NCBI GenBank assembly: GCA_036852015.1
Contig: JAANDG010000162.1
Coordinates: 186,001 to 250,000 of the forward strand
Source: Pelodera strongyloides
Taxonomy: Eukaryota; Nematoda; Chromadorea; Rhabditida; Rhabditidae
Length of the DNA: 64,000 bases
Direction: 5' to 3'
A program made the position numbers and the translations under genes. Below, one piece after another: positions 58,601-64,000 of this stretch. Numbering within the stretch: the stretch's first letter is position 1; every line of letters starts with the position of its first letter. The notes under the pieces were generated by a model. It did no database searches. It was not told the DNA's origin and saw only the letters and a program-made list of their open reading frames with translations.

Positions 58601-60010
58601 GCAATGACCTTGCGTTACAGGATAGGTAATGCATTATTCCATGCCTCACCCCATCCTTAACACTTCCTACTATTATCCAATACAGTGGTCAGGGCATTGT
58701 ACAAAGCAACTACCACTGTTTTCATTGTATTCACAGTTGTGTAAATTGTAGTGTCGTCGTGAGCTCTGGAACTATCTGAACATGACGAGGGCCAAAGAAA
58801 ACACCACTATGATGCTCACTTCCCACTCAATGGACGAATGTGAGGCACTGTGCTCCAAAATAGCCATTCTCAACAGGGGAGAAATTGCTGCGATTGGAAG
58901 TGCACAGTACCTCAAATCAAAGTAAGCGTTTCGTAAAATGTGTTATTGCAAAATTACTTACCGTGCCATTAGTTGCCGTAAAATCAACTGCAGAAAAGAA
59001 TAATAAACATTATTGTGATATAAAAACATCACTAGAGAGCACGAGTAACAAATAAGCCAATTCTGTTCTGCTACTGCGCACGCCGACCGCCTTCGTGGCC
59101 AGCAGGGCAAAACGTGTCTAGACGAGAATGGCACGATCGATAATCGCCGCACACAAAGAAGAGGTAATAGAGATCATGTGCTGCAGTAAAATAGACGAGA
59201 AAGAAGACTTACACTCTACGAATAATTTTAGATATGCAAGTAATAAGTAAGCTTACTAAATTGCTTTCTTTTAACAGGTACGGTGGCAGTTACAAGATGC
59301 TAATGGTGTTAAAATCGCTGGAAAAACGAGCTGAAGCAGAGGAGAAAGTAGACAGCGAATTTCCTTCTTCAATATTGCTCACGAAGAATCACATGTCACT
59401 GCATATATTCTGGAAGGTTGGTAGCCATTTATAAACTTGAATATTGGAACTTATGGCTCAATTCGCCCCTTGGCCGATTTTTATGCAAGTATTACGCTTT
59501 TCATAAAGTAAACATTCAGAATATTTAGATTTTAGATTTTTTATGTAAAAGTTTATAATAAATAGAGACTTATTCCAGATCGAGAAAACGGACGTTGACA
59601 AGTGGTCAGCAATATGGGAGCGCGGGAGCGCTATTGCATCCCAAGTTGAAGCGCGGACATTCTGCGTGACGCAGGCGACGCTCGAAGAAGCCTTCATTCA
59701 AGTGATCAGTGAGATCAGACCAGAGGAGGTGAATGCCATTGACCCCAACGAATCACTCAGAAAGATTGCCGCTGCCAGGGTTAAGTTCACGAAGACCCTC
59801 AGGAAACGCTCCGCAACAAGGCCCAAGGAGCGGAGCTTGGCCTCCAAGTCCAGCGGACGGCTGGATAAGACACCGAGTGACGAGCCCGACAAAACACCGA
59901 GTGTGGACAAAACACCAACGCCAAGCGCCGACAAAACACCGAGTAGAACAACCACCAGTGGGGACCAACTAGAGAAAACGCAACACTCTGAAAAATCGTC
60001 AAAGAATTAG
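39438..60010 (+). CDS. ABCA-subfamily full ABC transporter
   Basis: A lipid/sterol exporter-type ABC protein with two transmembrane and two ATP-binding halves; nematode relatives are CED-7 and the ABT proteins. I assembled 42 exons with consistent phases: 39438-39506, 39797-39868, 40311-40438, 42217-42361, 43242-43334, 44261-44353, 44859-44984, 45490-45601, 45874-46017, 46483-46652, 47324-47440, 47669-47728, 48081-48274, 48522-48594, 48954-49025, 49386-49474, 49712-49828, 50182-50260, 50515-50568, 50870-50938, 51019-51098, 51600-51683, 52061-52206, 52577-52689, 53065-53140, 53727-53846, 54402-54493, 54913-55014, 55181-55317, 55551-55635, 55783-55911, 56244-56358, 56521-56642, 56929-57030, 57214-57261, 57453-57543, 57691-57794, 58016-58188, 58361-58457, 58752-58921, 59278-59416, 59579-60010. 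This gives about 1,610 residues, slightly shorter than CED-7. All catalytic motifs are present in both halves, so it should be active. I cannot tell which paralogue it is. Confidence 0.95.
39888..40175. repeat. Mixed transposon fragments in ABCA intron 2
   Basis: Contains GGTTACCTGAAATGGGCCTG (a relative of family D ends), a piece of family A interior (CCGGTTTTTGAAATACATCG) and GATTGTTGGGTATGACTG, shared with the fragment at 53575. It looks like nested, decayed insertions. Confidence 0.5.
40311..43334 (+). CDS. ABCA first extracellular domain exons
   Basis: Three exons (40311-40438, 42217-42361, 43242-43334) encode about 122 residues between TM1 and TM2. They include RGGIYIDKFDVANSIFDFTV and a segment ending FVAFMHRLPEPDHYRL, which occupies the place of the vertebrate QQMPYPCY motif just before TM2. 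Vertebrate ABCA1 has several hundred residues here, so this is a short version. For exon 42217, the donor at 42362 (phase 0) is chosen because the alternative at 42355 would put a stop in the next exon. Confidence 0.8.
40549..40639 (+). repeat. Interstitial nematode telomere repeat (TTAGGC)15
   Basis: Fifteen perfect head-to-tail copies of the nematode telomere hexamer TTAGGC on the + strand, inside the 1.8-kb intron 3 of the ABCA gene. The tract is flanked by a duplicated segment of about 36 bases (40502-40538 and 40698-40734, sharing CCTCGAAAAG(T/G)TAATGTATG). The Leu-Arg open frame across it is an artefact. Confidence 0.97.
41441..41871. mobile_element. Family D TTAA-type MITE
   Basis: A 431-bp element with imperfect terminal repeats of about 45 bases: TTAAAGGGACAGGCCCATCA at the left, TGATGGGCCTCTCCCTTTAA at the right, then shared AAAATAAAC/GTTTACTTT and CGATTTC/GAAATCG. 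An internal palindromic segment has AATATATACAC / GCATATATTGT. It is non-coding and lies in ABCA intron 3. A fragment of the same family ends at 53682. Confidence 0.82.
42391..42450. repeat. Family A left-end fragment
   Basis: TTCAAAGCAAAATATCGGCC followed by GGTTTTTGAAACGCATCGTG is a family A left terminus starting 30 bases inside ABCA intron 4; the rest of the element is absent. Confidence 0.65.
42647..42700 (+). mobile_element. Possible Helitron 5' terminus
   Basis: A followed by TCTTATTATATAAAGGAG, then a GTTTG-type stretch. The first 15 bases are identical to the left end of the Helitron-like element at 61059. I found no convincing hairpin-CTAG 3' end in the following kilobase, so this may be a truncated copy. 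Confidence 0.4.
42966..43112. repeat. Inverted-repeat element in ABCA intron 4
   Basis: GACCTAAATAGCA...GTAATAGCACGAGCAATAG on the left pairs with CTATTGCTCGTGCTAATAC...TGCTATTTAGGTC on the right. Arms are about 65 bases with one central asymmetric region. It is unrelated to families A-E and has no coding capacity. Confidence 0.7.
43926..44085 (-). repeat. Dispersed repeat G, copy 1 (reverse)
   Basis: About 155 bases that match, in reverse complement, the block at 46980-47140 (shared GTAAATCTACAATGTTTT, TTGCATTTTCACGTTTCA, CCTTGACAAAACTTGTGCGA). It lies in ABCA intron 5. The 43560-43915 block next to it is GC-richer and may belong to the same larger insertion. Confidence 0.7.
44261..46652 (+). 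CDS. ABCA TMD1 (TM2-TM6) exons
   Basis: Exons 44261-44353, 44859-44984, 45490-45601, 45874-46017 and 46483-46652. Exon 44261 encodes TM2 (LWAVLMLLPVVLRSVIVI) and ends in the coupling segment DEQELGHR. The next begins ELLKIMGMDSVLYFASHSF, matching the conserved Lys-x-x-Met-x-x-Met-Gly of the family, and continues through TM3. Exons 45490 and 45874 give TM4-TM5 (with TSAKAAMNG). Exon 46483 gives TM6 (FGVALLMLIADALLMLFLLF) after SNMGTEVT. Frames of neighbouring open segments do not match these phases. Confidence 0.92.
44365..44455. repeat. CT-rich microsatellite in ABCA intron 6
   Basis: An interrupted CT/ATCT repeat directly after the exon 44261-44353 donor, followed by a T-run to about 44507. 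Confidence 0.85.
44725..44815 (+). repeat. GC-rich short tandem repeat
   Basis: Units of the type TTTTGCGCCCCATT...TTCGGCGCGCA recur two to three times (about 33-bp period) just before ABCA exon 44859. The unit is far more GC-rich than the surrounding intron. Confidence 0.6.
45355..45457. repeat. Family A right-half fragment
   Basis: It retains GAGCATAAATTAGCA, GCGATGCGTTTCAAAAACC and GGCCGGTATTTCGCTTTAA. The left half is missing. It ends 32 bases before the acceptor of ABCA exon 45490. Confidence 0.75.
46298..46440. mobile_element. E-family inverted-repeat element, copy 2
   Basis: Terminal repeats GAGGCCGTATTCACCAAC / GTTGGTGAATACGACCTC, with a GC-richer interior (CAGGGCGCCCTCCCT, CCCTGGGGAGGCCTGGG). 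It ends 42 bases before the acceptor of ABCA exon 46483. The interior differs from the copies at 30314 and 60397, so these may be subfamilies sharing ends. Confidence 0.75.
46691..46914 (+). mobile_element. LINE-type 3' remnant in ABCA intron 10
   Basis: A GC-richer block ends CGTCGAGCAGCTTGTCATCT, GGAACTCGTCGCATG, CTCAGGACCTCTGCGGAACA, then TTGAATAAAGGCGCACGCTC and TTGGAGCGTAAAAG. The same order is found reversed at 49191-49345, and the final 35 bases alone at 26758 and 35786. Variable 5' truncation with a shared 3' end is the mark of a non-LTR retrotransposon; no reverse transcriptase remains to identify the clade. Confidence 0.6.
46980..47140 (+). repeat. Dispersed repeat G, copy 2
   Basis: Forward copy of the block found reversed at 43926-44085; the two lie in introns of the same gene about 3 kb apart in opposite orientation. 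It contains an AATAAA (GTAATAAATG) at its right end that might act as a cryptic poly(A) signal. Confidence 0.7.
47324..49828 (+). CDS. ABCA nucleotide-binding domain 1
   Basis: Exons 47324-47440, 47669-47728, 48081-48274, 48522-48594, 48954-49025, 49386-49474 and 49712-49828. Motifs in order: A-loop Tyr in VYTNGAYGVRKLDL; Walker A GHNGAGKST (about residues 449-457); Q-loop GYCPQNN; signature LSGGEKRK (about 537-544); Walker B VLLLDEPTAGMD with catalytic Glu; H-loop TTHYLDEAEEMGD. All ATPase residues are intact. The segment between Walker A and the Q-loop is about ten residues shorter than in ABCA1 (31 versus 41 from Lys to Gln) and lies within a single exon, so it is not an annotation gap. 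Confidence 0.96.
47490..47620. repeat. Polypurine GA-rich tract in ABCA intron 11
   Basis: About 130 bases of almost pure A/G on the coding strand, including an uninterrupted (GA) run at about 47570-47610. A similar tract lies at 49566-49658 in intron 16. Confidence 0.92.
48618..48784. mobile_element. Family C foldback element, copy 2
   Basis: A near-perfect hairpin nearly identical to the element at 29718: TTTAAAGCGAAATGCCC at the left, GGCCAGCATTTCGCCTTAA at the right, arms with CATATGATAAGCAAATCC and CCTATGTATCCTATGC, and the same loop (CGATCGTCCACGGCAA). It sits between the Q-loop exon and the signature exon of NBD1. Confidence 0.9.
49191..49345 (-). mobile_element. LINE-type 3' remnant, reverse
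   Basis: Reverse complement of the element at 46691: TTTACGCTTCAAGAGCGTGC, ACCTTTATTCAAGGGAG, ATGTTCCGCAGAGGTCCTGA. It lies in ABCA intron 15, opposite to transcription. Confidence 0.6.
49566..49658. repeat. Polypurine tract in ABCA intron 16
   Basis: A GA-rich coding-strand tract ending about 50 bases before the acceptor at 49711. Confidence 0.9.
50182..51683 (+). CDS. ABCA post-NBD1 regulatory segment exons
   Basis: Exons 50182-50260, 50515-50568, 50870-50938, 51019-51098 and 51600-51683. They encode the stretch after NBD1: YGSGTLLRFLAAEGKDVNA, AEIAIPTSDAFNKWHANF, and ERNSLESVFFRVGDL, which corresponds to the ABCA motif Thr-Leu-Glu-Glu-Ile-Phe. An acidic linker (HKEEYADDPSVNDRQSV) then leads into the second half. 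The linker is short, without the long regulatory insert of some vertebrate members. Confidence 0.88.
51439..51535 (+). repeat. 43-bp tandem repeat in ABCA intron 21
   Basis: About 2.3 units of ATCACCT(G/C)CC...TGCATT(G/A)TATGCAAATTAG. Each full unit contains the octamer ATGCAAAT. Confidence 0.8.
52061..54493 (+). CDS. ABCA TM7 and second extracellular domain exons
   Basis: Exon 52061-52206 encodes FLASLLKRFVHTCDNVF and the TM7 helix (LLLFYLFAPVVILWIIV), the second-half copy of the N-terminal signature. Exons 52577-52689, 53065-53140, 53727-53846 and 54402-54493 encode the second extracellular domain, with GLFNNEAFHALPTGVNVIAN matching the family Trp-Phe-Asn-Asn-x-x-x-His-Ala-x-Pro motif. For exon 53727 the donor at 53847 is preferred over one at 53830 because it completes the NVxxN(V)RLRN motif and fits the next exon's phase. 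Confidence 0.9.
53575..53682. repeat. Family D-type right-end fragment
   Basis: It ends AATGGGCCTGACCCTTTAA, the complement of TTAAAGGGTCAGGCCC, close to the family D terminus at 41441. It shares GATTGTTGGGTATGACTG with the fragments at about 40010. The left end was not found. Confidence 0.5.
54913..56642 (+). CDS. ABCA TMD2 (TM8-TM12) exons
   Basis: Exons 54913-55014, 55181-55317, 55551-55635, 55783-55911, 56244-56358 and 56521-56642 encode the remaining helices. Landmarks are SKFTLWCANFFYDFLWYLVV (coupling helix then TM9), CLASFVMFFFCTAPYMYSF (TM10 with the family Pro-x-x-Tyr), IIMMVIILAFVYSICFM, MMFSPMYADFVLLSKLSN and WPLIVLAVNIVIYFLFF (TM12). The sequence then becomes basic (HSKLPRKLRY). 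Direct joining of exon 55317 to 55783 would hit a stop, confirming the exon at 55551. Confidence 0.92.
55439..55578 (+). repeat. 70-bp tandem duplication of a splice acceptor
   Basis: Two adjacent copies with a 70-base offset. Copy 2 holds the working acceptor CTTATTTCAG and the first bases of ABCA exon 55551. Copy 1 reads CTTATTTTAT at the same place, so it has no AG, followed by TTGCCTGGCCTCGTCCGTAA. Confidence 0.8.
56929..57261 (+). CDS. ABCA inter-domain linker exons, possible GC-AG intron
   Basis: Exon 56929 onward encodes an acidic/neutral linker (ELEEAGNPLARNDDVIAEEM). It stays open to a TAA at 57034-57036. The longest phase-0 end is AAG|GCATAA at 57030/57031, a GC donor. Standard GT donors in the same phase exist at 56970/56971 and 56991/56992 and would shorten the linker. 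The next exon, 57214-57261, encodes DTASVEQGSTDGYVLK. The linker precedes NBD2 and is expected to vary between relatives, so homology cannot choose the donor. Confidence 0.7.
57453..58921 (+). CDS. ABCA nucleotide-binding domain 2
   Basis: Exons 57453-57543, 57691-57794, 58016-58188, 58361-58457 and 58752-58921. Motifs: NFPPVRALRGITFGIKRGEC; Walker A GASGAGKTT (family usual GxNGAGKST, so Asn is replaced by Ser); Q-loop GYCPQSD; signature CSGGQRRR (vertebrate members have YSGGNKRK); Walker B LTILDEPTAGVD; H-loop LTSHSMDECEALC. All catalytic residues are kept. The exon at 57691 is ended at 57794 (CTG|GTGCGA) to keep phase and shorten the Walker A to Q-loop segment. The frame stays open further to a stop at about 57927, so an alternative end is possible. 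Confidence 0.93.
59278..60010 (+). CDS. ABCA C-terminal exons with DKTP repeats
   Basis: Exon 59278-59416 encodes YGGSYKMLMVLKSLEKRAEA and onward. The last exon, 59579-60010, contains QATLEEAFIQVISEI, the ABCA C-terminal motif (usually Thr-Leu-Glu-x-Val-Phe). It then has a basic, Ser-rich cytoplasmic tail with four DKTP units (59864-59941) and ends TAG at 60008-60010. The tail of about 95 residues after the motif is longer than in many relatives. Repeated Asp-Lys-Thr-Pro units could be Pro-directed kinase sites (inference). Confidence 0.93.
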
Positions 60011-60396
60011 GGTAGAATTGCTAATAGCATCCAGCCCGTCAAGCTTGTAATGTTGAACTCTGTATAGAATTTGTTAAGCCTAAGTTTGGTTCCCGTGCGG
60101 GTTTTGTTTAGGGTTATCGTCCCTAAAGTTGCCGTCCTTTCTTCTGACTCTCATTGGTTTTTTTCGATACAGCTTTACAGGCGAGACTTCTGTAAGGAGT
60201 ATAAAGAAAAGGCGGCAGCCGTCGTTCGTCGTAAACCCGTTCGGAACCTTTCGAGCCCTCCATTTATTAAGACCAATCTGATTGTGTTGTGTCCCTTGGT
60301 GAAAAACAGGACTTTCCCTTTAAAAAACGTTCTTTAAACTGGCAAGATTTTCTTGCAAGTACCGTAACTCTTGCCCTCGTATGTAGTTGTTTTACA

Positions 60397-60529
60397 GAGG
60401 CCATATTCACCACTCAATTCCCCATGGGAAATTCCCCCGTCCTTTTCTCTGCGTGTCTCACATTATAATGCTATTTTCTGTTCCCAGGGAATATTTACCC
60501 GAGGGAATCAGAGTGGTGAATATGGTCTC
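60397..60529. mobile_element. E-family element in the ABCA 3' UTR
   Basis: Terminal repeats GAGGCCATATTCACCACTC / GAGTGGTGAATATGGTCTC. The interior (CCCATGGGAAATTCCCCCG, CTGTTCCCAGGGAATATTTA) is the reverse complement of the copy at 30314. If transcribed it would form a stem in the mRNA. Confidence 0.82.
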
Positions 60530-60837
60530 AGAAGGTGTAGCTAGGCTTGTCTATTGCATTTGTGGTGTTATATAGAATGTGACATTCTCTAGCTCGGTTC
60601 CCCCATTCTGTTCATTTTGTTCCTGTAATGTTTATTATATATAGTTTTGCCATTGATTATACGGGTATTTTTCATTCAAACCCTAAGCCCTAAGGTAAGG
60701 GTTGTGGTTAGATTGTTTCGGTTTCGATTTACTTCTGAATTGTATGCATCGGTATAGAAGTTACATGGTTCTTAGTTCTGACCATGACCCTCCACAGTGC
60801 ATATTTTTGGTTGTTCAACATGGTCATATTGTTTGGT

Positions 60838-60843
60838 AATAAA
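60838..60843 (+). terminator. Candidate ABCA poly(A) signal
   Basis: AATAAA in GGTAATAAAGAATTT, 828 bases after the stop; the only good canonical signal between the stop and the Helitron-like element. Confidence 0.5.
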
Positions 60844-61058
60844 GAATTTAACTGAACTATGGAACTGAATCTAAATGATCTATGGAACCATTCGCCGTCC
60901 TACATTCTTGTTTTTTTTATCATTGCTATTTATTCCATGGAAAATGTACATAATTATTTATTCGTCTGTTCTTGCATTTATGTGAGGGAAGCAACATTGC
61001 ACAACACAAAGCTGGAAATCTGGGCCAAGATAAAGGATTTTCCACGAATCCAATCAAA

Positions 61059-61469
61059 TCTTATTATATAAAGTTGGGAGCTTTGTTTGTTTGTTTGTTT
61101 GTTTGATTGATTGATTGTGTGTTTGGATGATGTGCGTTACGCTCAGGAAGTAGGATTGGTTCAGTAGTTCATGTTCCCATGCACTGAGCCATTTCACATC
61201 CCGAGCGCCCTCTCACAAAAGTCCAAAAAAGGCTGCATAAACGGAATGTGTGCGGTATATAGTTCGGACGCGTCCGCGGCGCTCAAAGTACTTCGATTAA
61301 AATACAAAGAACATGAAAATCTAGAGCAACAAAAGCAGCAATAAAGCGAGGATTTTAGCGTATGCTAATTTTTTGAATCACTTTTGAATCCACGTTTCAC
61401 GTATGTATGAAATAAAAATGTACTAGAAGGTCGCATCAGGCGGCGCAGCCGCCTGATGCGACCTTCTAG
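61059..61469 (+). mobile_element. Non-autonomous Helitron-like element
   Basis: The 5' end is A|TCTTATTATATAAAG followed by a GTTT/GATT simple stretch. The 3' end has a GC-rich hairpin GGCGGC-GCA-GCCGCC, a 12-base spacer and CTAG|T. TC...CTAG ends, a 3' hairpin shortly before CTAG, and insertion between A and T are the Helitron hallmarks. No helicase is present in its 411 bp. The hairpin is embedded in a larger perfect palindrome (61421-61471). Confidence 0.65.
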
Positions 61470-61471
61470 TA
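61421..61471. repeat. Perfect 51-nt palindrome
   Basis: Arms of 24 bases (TACTAGAAGGTCGCATCAGG then CGGC, and the exact complement) around a GCA centre. The inner part is the Helitron 3' hairpin; the outer part repeats the terminus (CTAG) in reverse. Confidence 0.95.
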
Positions 61472-61532
61472 TCAAATATGCAACTGAATAAAACCAATTA
61501 TGAAACCGATTACGAAAAAACTTGTCTGTGAT

Positions 61533-61925
61533 AGTGTATTTATCTCCAGTTTCGCAGGGCCGAAACAGGGCGAATCTGGCCCAAAAATCATTCAGCGCGG
61601 CTTTCACTTTCCGTGTATAACAAGGGATGGAAACTCCCTACCATAGCTTGACCTTGACGATCGGAGTAATCGTGTTGGGACGCGTTACGTGTAGTTTGTA
61701 ATTTAAAGGTGTACTGGTGTATTGGATTTTAGGCCAGTCGAAATTTATTTTATGCCAACACCTTTAAATTACAAACTACACGTAACGCGTCCCAACACGA
61801 TTACTCCGATCGTCAAGCTATGGTAGGGAGTTTCCATCCCTTGTTATACATGGAAAGTGAAAGCCGCGCTGAATGATTTTTTGAGGTGTTTCGGCCCTGC
61901 GAAACTGGAGATAAATACACTATGT
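61533..61925. mobile_element. Long inverted repeat (arms about 170 bp)
   Basis: The left arm (about 61533-61710) and right arm (about 61757-61925) are near-exact complements, from AGTGTATTTATCTCCAGTTT / AACTGGAGATAAATACACT inward to ACGTGTAGTTTGTAATTTAA / TTAAATTACAAACTACACGT. The spacer is about 45 bases. The left arm has about 20 extra bases (CAGGGCGAATCTGGCC). No terminal TTAA or target duplication is clear. The 80-codon minus frame here is an artefact. Confidence 0.85.
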
Positions 61926-62184
61926 ACTTGGAAACGCATCGTGAACACCTCTATGCCCATGTATTGAAACGTATCTTGAACATCATTAATTTCATTAATG
62001 CATTATGCCCACAAATTGAAACTACCTTGAACATCTACATGTTCATATATTGAAACGTATATTGAACATCTTCATGCCCATATATTGAAACGTATCTTGA
62101 ACATCTCCATATATATATTTTGAAACGTATCGTGAACGTCTCCATGCCCATATATTAAAACCTATCTTGAACATCTCCATACGA
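61926..62184 (+). repeat. 35-43 bp minisatellite
   Basis: About six to seven diverged units of the form ATATTGAAACGTATCTTGAA then CATCTCCATGCCC. It begins right after the long inverted repeat. Confidence 0.8.
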
Positions 62185-63054
62185 GATGAAATACGACGTT
62201 TGATGATAACTCGCTAAACTTGGTGTGGGTTCCATGCATTCTTTTTTGGCGCCTATACATTTGTAGTATTCTGCCAATACCAAGTAGAGAGGATTGCCAG
62301 GGATCTAAATGTCATTCACCTCAATTACTGTGATATGTGCAATATCATACAACAATCAAACATAAGAGTACGATAAATAATGTACCGTTACGTTGCCAGC
62401 TCATCTCATTGTTGGTTCTAAATTAAATAGTAATAAAGATCACATGTTAGACTCTTCGCGCACTCTTACCAACCATTGTTGAACCATACAGACACACGTG
62501 CACGCTTACAACTTACAACCCGATCTTATGGCGAACTTTGTTTACATTGTTATTGGACATGGATTTACGAAAAACAAGGTTTCATAAACTTTTTTTTAAA
62601 GACCTTCGCTACATAGATGCATTCCCGTGTTGGCTAACACCAAACAGGAGTGAACACCTGTGCTTTTTCATCTATTTGGCAAACACTACAGAGCAACGTG
62701 TTTTGTTACGTCAGTTCCCACCGAAAATTTCGTCATCTTATATTCAGATGTTGACTGACCAAAATTGCCTGTTTGCGTAGTAACCTGCAACTAGCGCATA
62801 CGTATCTTTATAGAGATTTACCAATCAACAGATCATTCCTTTTTGGGATCAAAATATCTGTGCCTCATTACGTCCATACAAGCGGTCGTAGATTTCTTAG
62901 TCGATTTCTTGCAAATTACTGATACCACATTTTGTTGGACGTTTTGGGCGTCCAAAGGACTAATCCACTAATAAGATTCAACTGTGGAATTTGAAAACAG
63001 TGCATGACAATAGTGTATTATACTAGTGCAGCCCACAAGTGACGGTGCGCGTAG
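62185..63054. other. No supported feature
   Basis: AT-rich sequence with an 80-codon plus-strand frame (62538-62780) that begins at a non-ATG codon and has no recognisable domain. Nothing else is seen. Confidence 0.5.
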
Positions 63055-63440
63055 AGCGATTTGCTCGCGATTCGACCGCCGCGGCGAGAGACCTGCAAAG
63101 CTCTCATAACAATACGGCTGACAAATAAGTGTTTATATTTGAAATCTGAATCTGGAAACTCCACTGACGAGTCTCAGGTGGTGCGCGGCAAAATTCCGGC
63201 GCGAAAATATCGCGCGGCCAACTATAATCGTGAACTGCAAGAAAATGGGGAAATTGTTGCAGAGTCAGAAAAAAGGTTCGCGGCGTCTTCGCCATATCTT
63301 CGTCAGGTTTTCGCCAAATGGTACTCAGACTCAGAGCCCTCGCGAGAACGTGGCGAGAGTCTGCCGAAAACCGGACGAGGTGCGCTTCGAGGTGTAGGCG
63401 AAGCAATTTTTTCGCCGAGCTCCATTCACGGTTCGGGCTG
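63055..63440. repeat. Dispersed repeat F, copy 2
   Basis: It shares GTGCGCGGCAAAATTCCGGC, GCGCGAAAATATCGCGCGGC and CTTCGCCATATCTTCG with the block at 110-345, in the same orientation and order. Overlapping open frames on both strands (180 and 157 codons) span it; they reflect its GC-rich, stop-poor composition and match no protein I know. Confidence 0.5.
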
Positions 63441-64000
63441 TAGTTTCGCGGGTGTGAGACTGTTGTGCCATAAGTCTCACGCTGAGTCTCACTTAAATAA
63501 GCATCATCGGTCCGGATTCTCTCTTTTTGTTTGCTATCTGCAAACTTTTCACTCTCTATTCTCTTGTCCGACCACACTATCTACGCAGTCTCTATACACG
63601 TAGCTCTGCAGGGATGCGACCTGTTTTCTCCATATACATAGGACGAGCATGTGCCACAAACTGTCATCTCTCTAGCTCTATTTGTTTCTCTAAATCTACA
63701 CCATTCAGTGCTCCATCATATTTCTCCCTCTCAATTTCTCTCCCAAATTTCTCCCTTTTACAGAGGATTCTAGCACTCCCATTCCCCTATATCGACGTGT
63801 ACAGTCGAACGCACCATATTTCACAATTTTAAGTTTTGGTAAATATTGAGCTTTATAAGTTGCTCAAAGTGCTTCAGCTTCAAACACTATCCTTTGAGTT
63901 ACCATTCCTGGATGGTAGGGAATAATTAAATAGGAAATATTGTTGAAATATTTCACCATATTGCCAATTATGGACGGTATATCGGCGGGATCTAGCGATA
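63441..64000. other. Right edge, no supported feature
   Basis: Pyrimidine-rich DNA (TCTCC repeats about 63725-63760), then AT-rich sequence. No exon is recognised. Confidence 0.5.

Larger units (their letters stand above)
60011..60860 (+). other. ABCA 3' UTR
   Basis: Non-coding. It contains an E-family element (60397-60529) and a best poly(A) signal AATAAA at 60838-60843. Short open frames (60071-60337) look like chance. Confidence 0.6.

Noticed and set aside
63061..63603. 180-codon + frame and 157-codon - frame
   Set aside because: Both lie on a GC-rich, stop-poor dispersed repeat and have no recognisable domain; being open on both strands indicates composition.
1..64000. CRISPR array or prokaryotic features
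   Set aside because: No regularly spaced repeats with unique spacers; exon-intron structure and telomere repeats show a eukaryotic genome.

Overview
The window is nuclear DNA of a nematode. The evidence is a 15-unit tract of the nematode telomere repeat TTAGGC (40549-40639), introns ending mostly in TTTCAG or TTTTAG, and two animal genes on the + strand that assemble into continuous proteins when exon phases are followed. The sequence is AT-rich, with long introns full of short inverted-repeat transposons and microsatellites, so the genome is larger and more repeat-laden than that of C. elegans. I cannot name the species.

Layout. Positions 1-20 kb contain no gene I can support: only repeats, microsatellites and a few weak open frames, possibly including 5' exons of the next gene. 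Positions 20321-37069 hold an Ena/VASP gene (unc-34 type): a likely short first exon at 20321, three EVH1 exons at 23666-25034, a 7-kb intron, then polyglutamine, polyproline, G-actin-binding, F-actin-binding and tetramerisation exons to a stop at 37067. Positions 37070-39437 are its 3' UTR plus intergenic DNA. Positions 39438-60010 hold a 42-exon ABCA-subfamily full transporter (TMD1-NBD1-TMD2-NBD2, about 1,610 residues). I found every exon from the ATG to the stop, with all junction phases consistent. Positions 60011-64000 hold its 3' UTR, a Helitron-like element, a long inverted repeat, a minisatellite and a repeat that is also present at the left end of the window.

The two genes need not work together. 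UNC-34/Ena acts on actin filament barbed ends downstream of guidance receptors; ABCA proteins move lipids across membranes (CED-7 does so in corpse engulfment). The 2.4-kb gap argues against a nematode operon.

Repeats. At least three groups of elements with unrelated interiors end in TTAAAGCGAAAT, and a fourth ends in TTAAAGGG(A/T)CAGGCC, which suggests mobilisation by one TTAA-targeting transposase system. Other repeats are a GAGGCC(A/G)TATTCACCA-ended inverted-repeat family, truncated LINE-type 3' tails, a Helitron, and near-perfect hairpin elements with roughly 80-bp arms.
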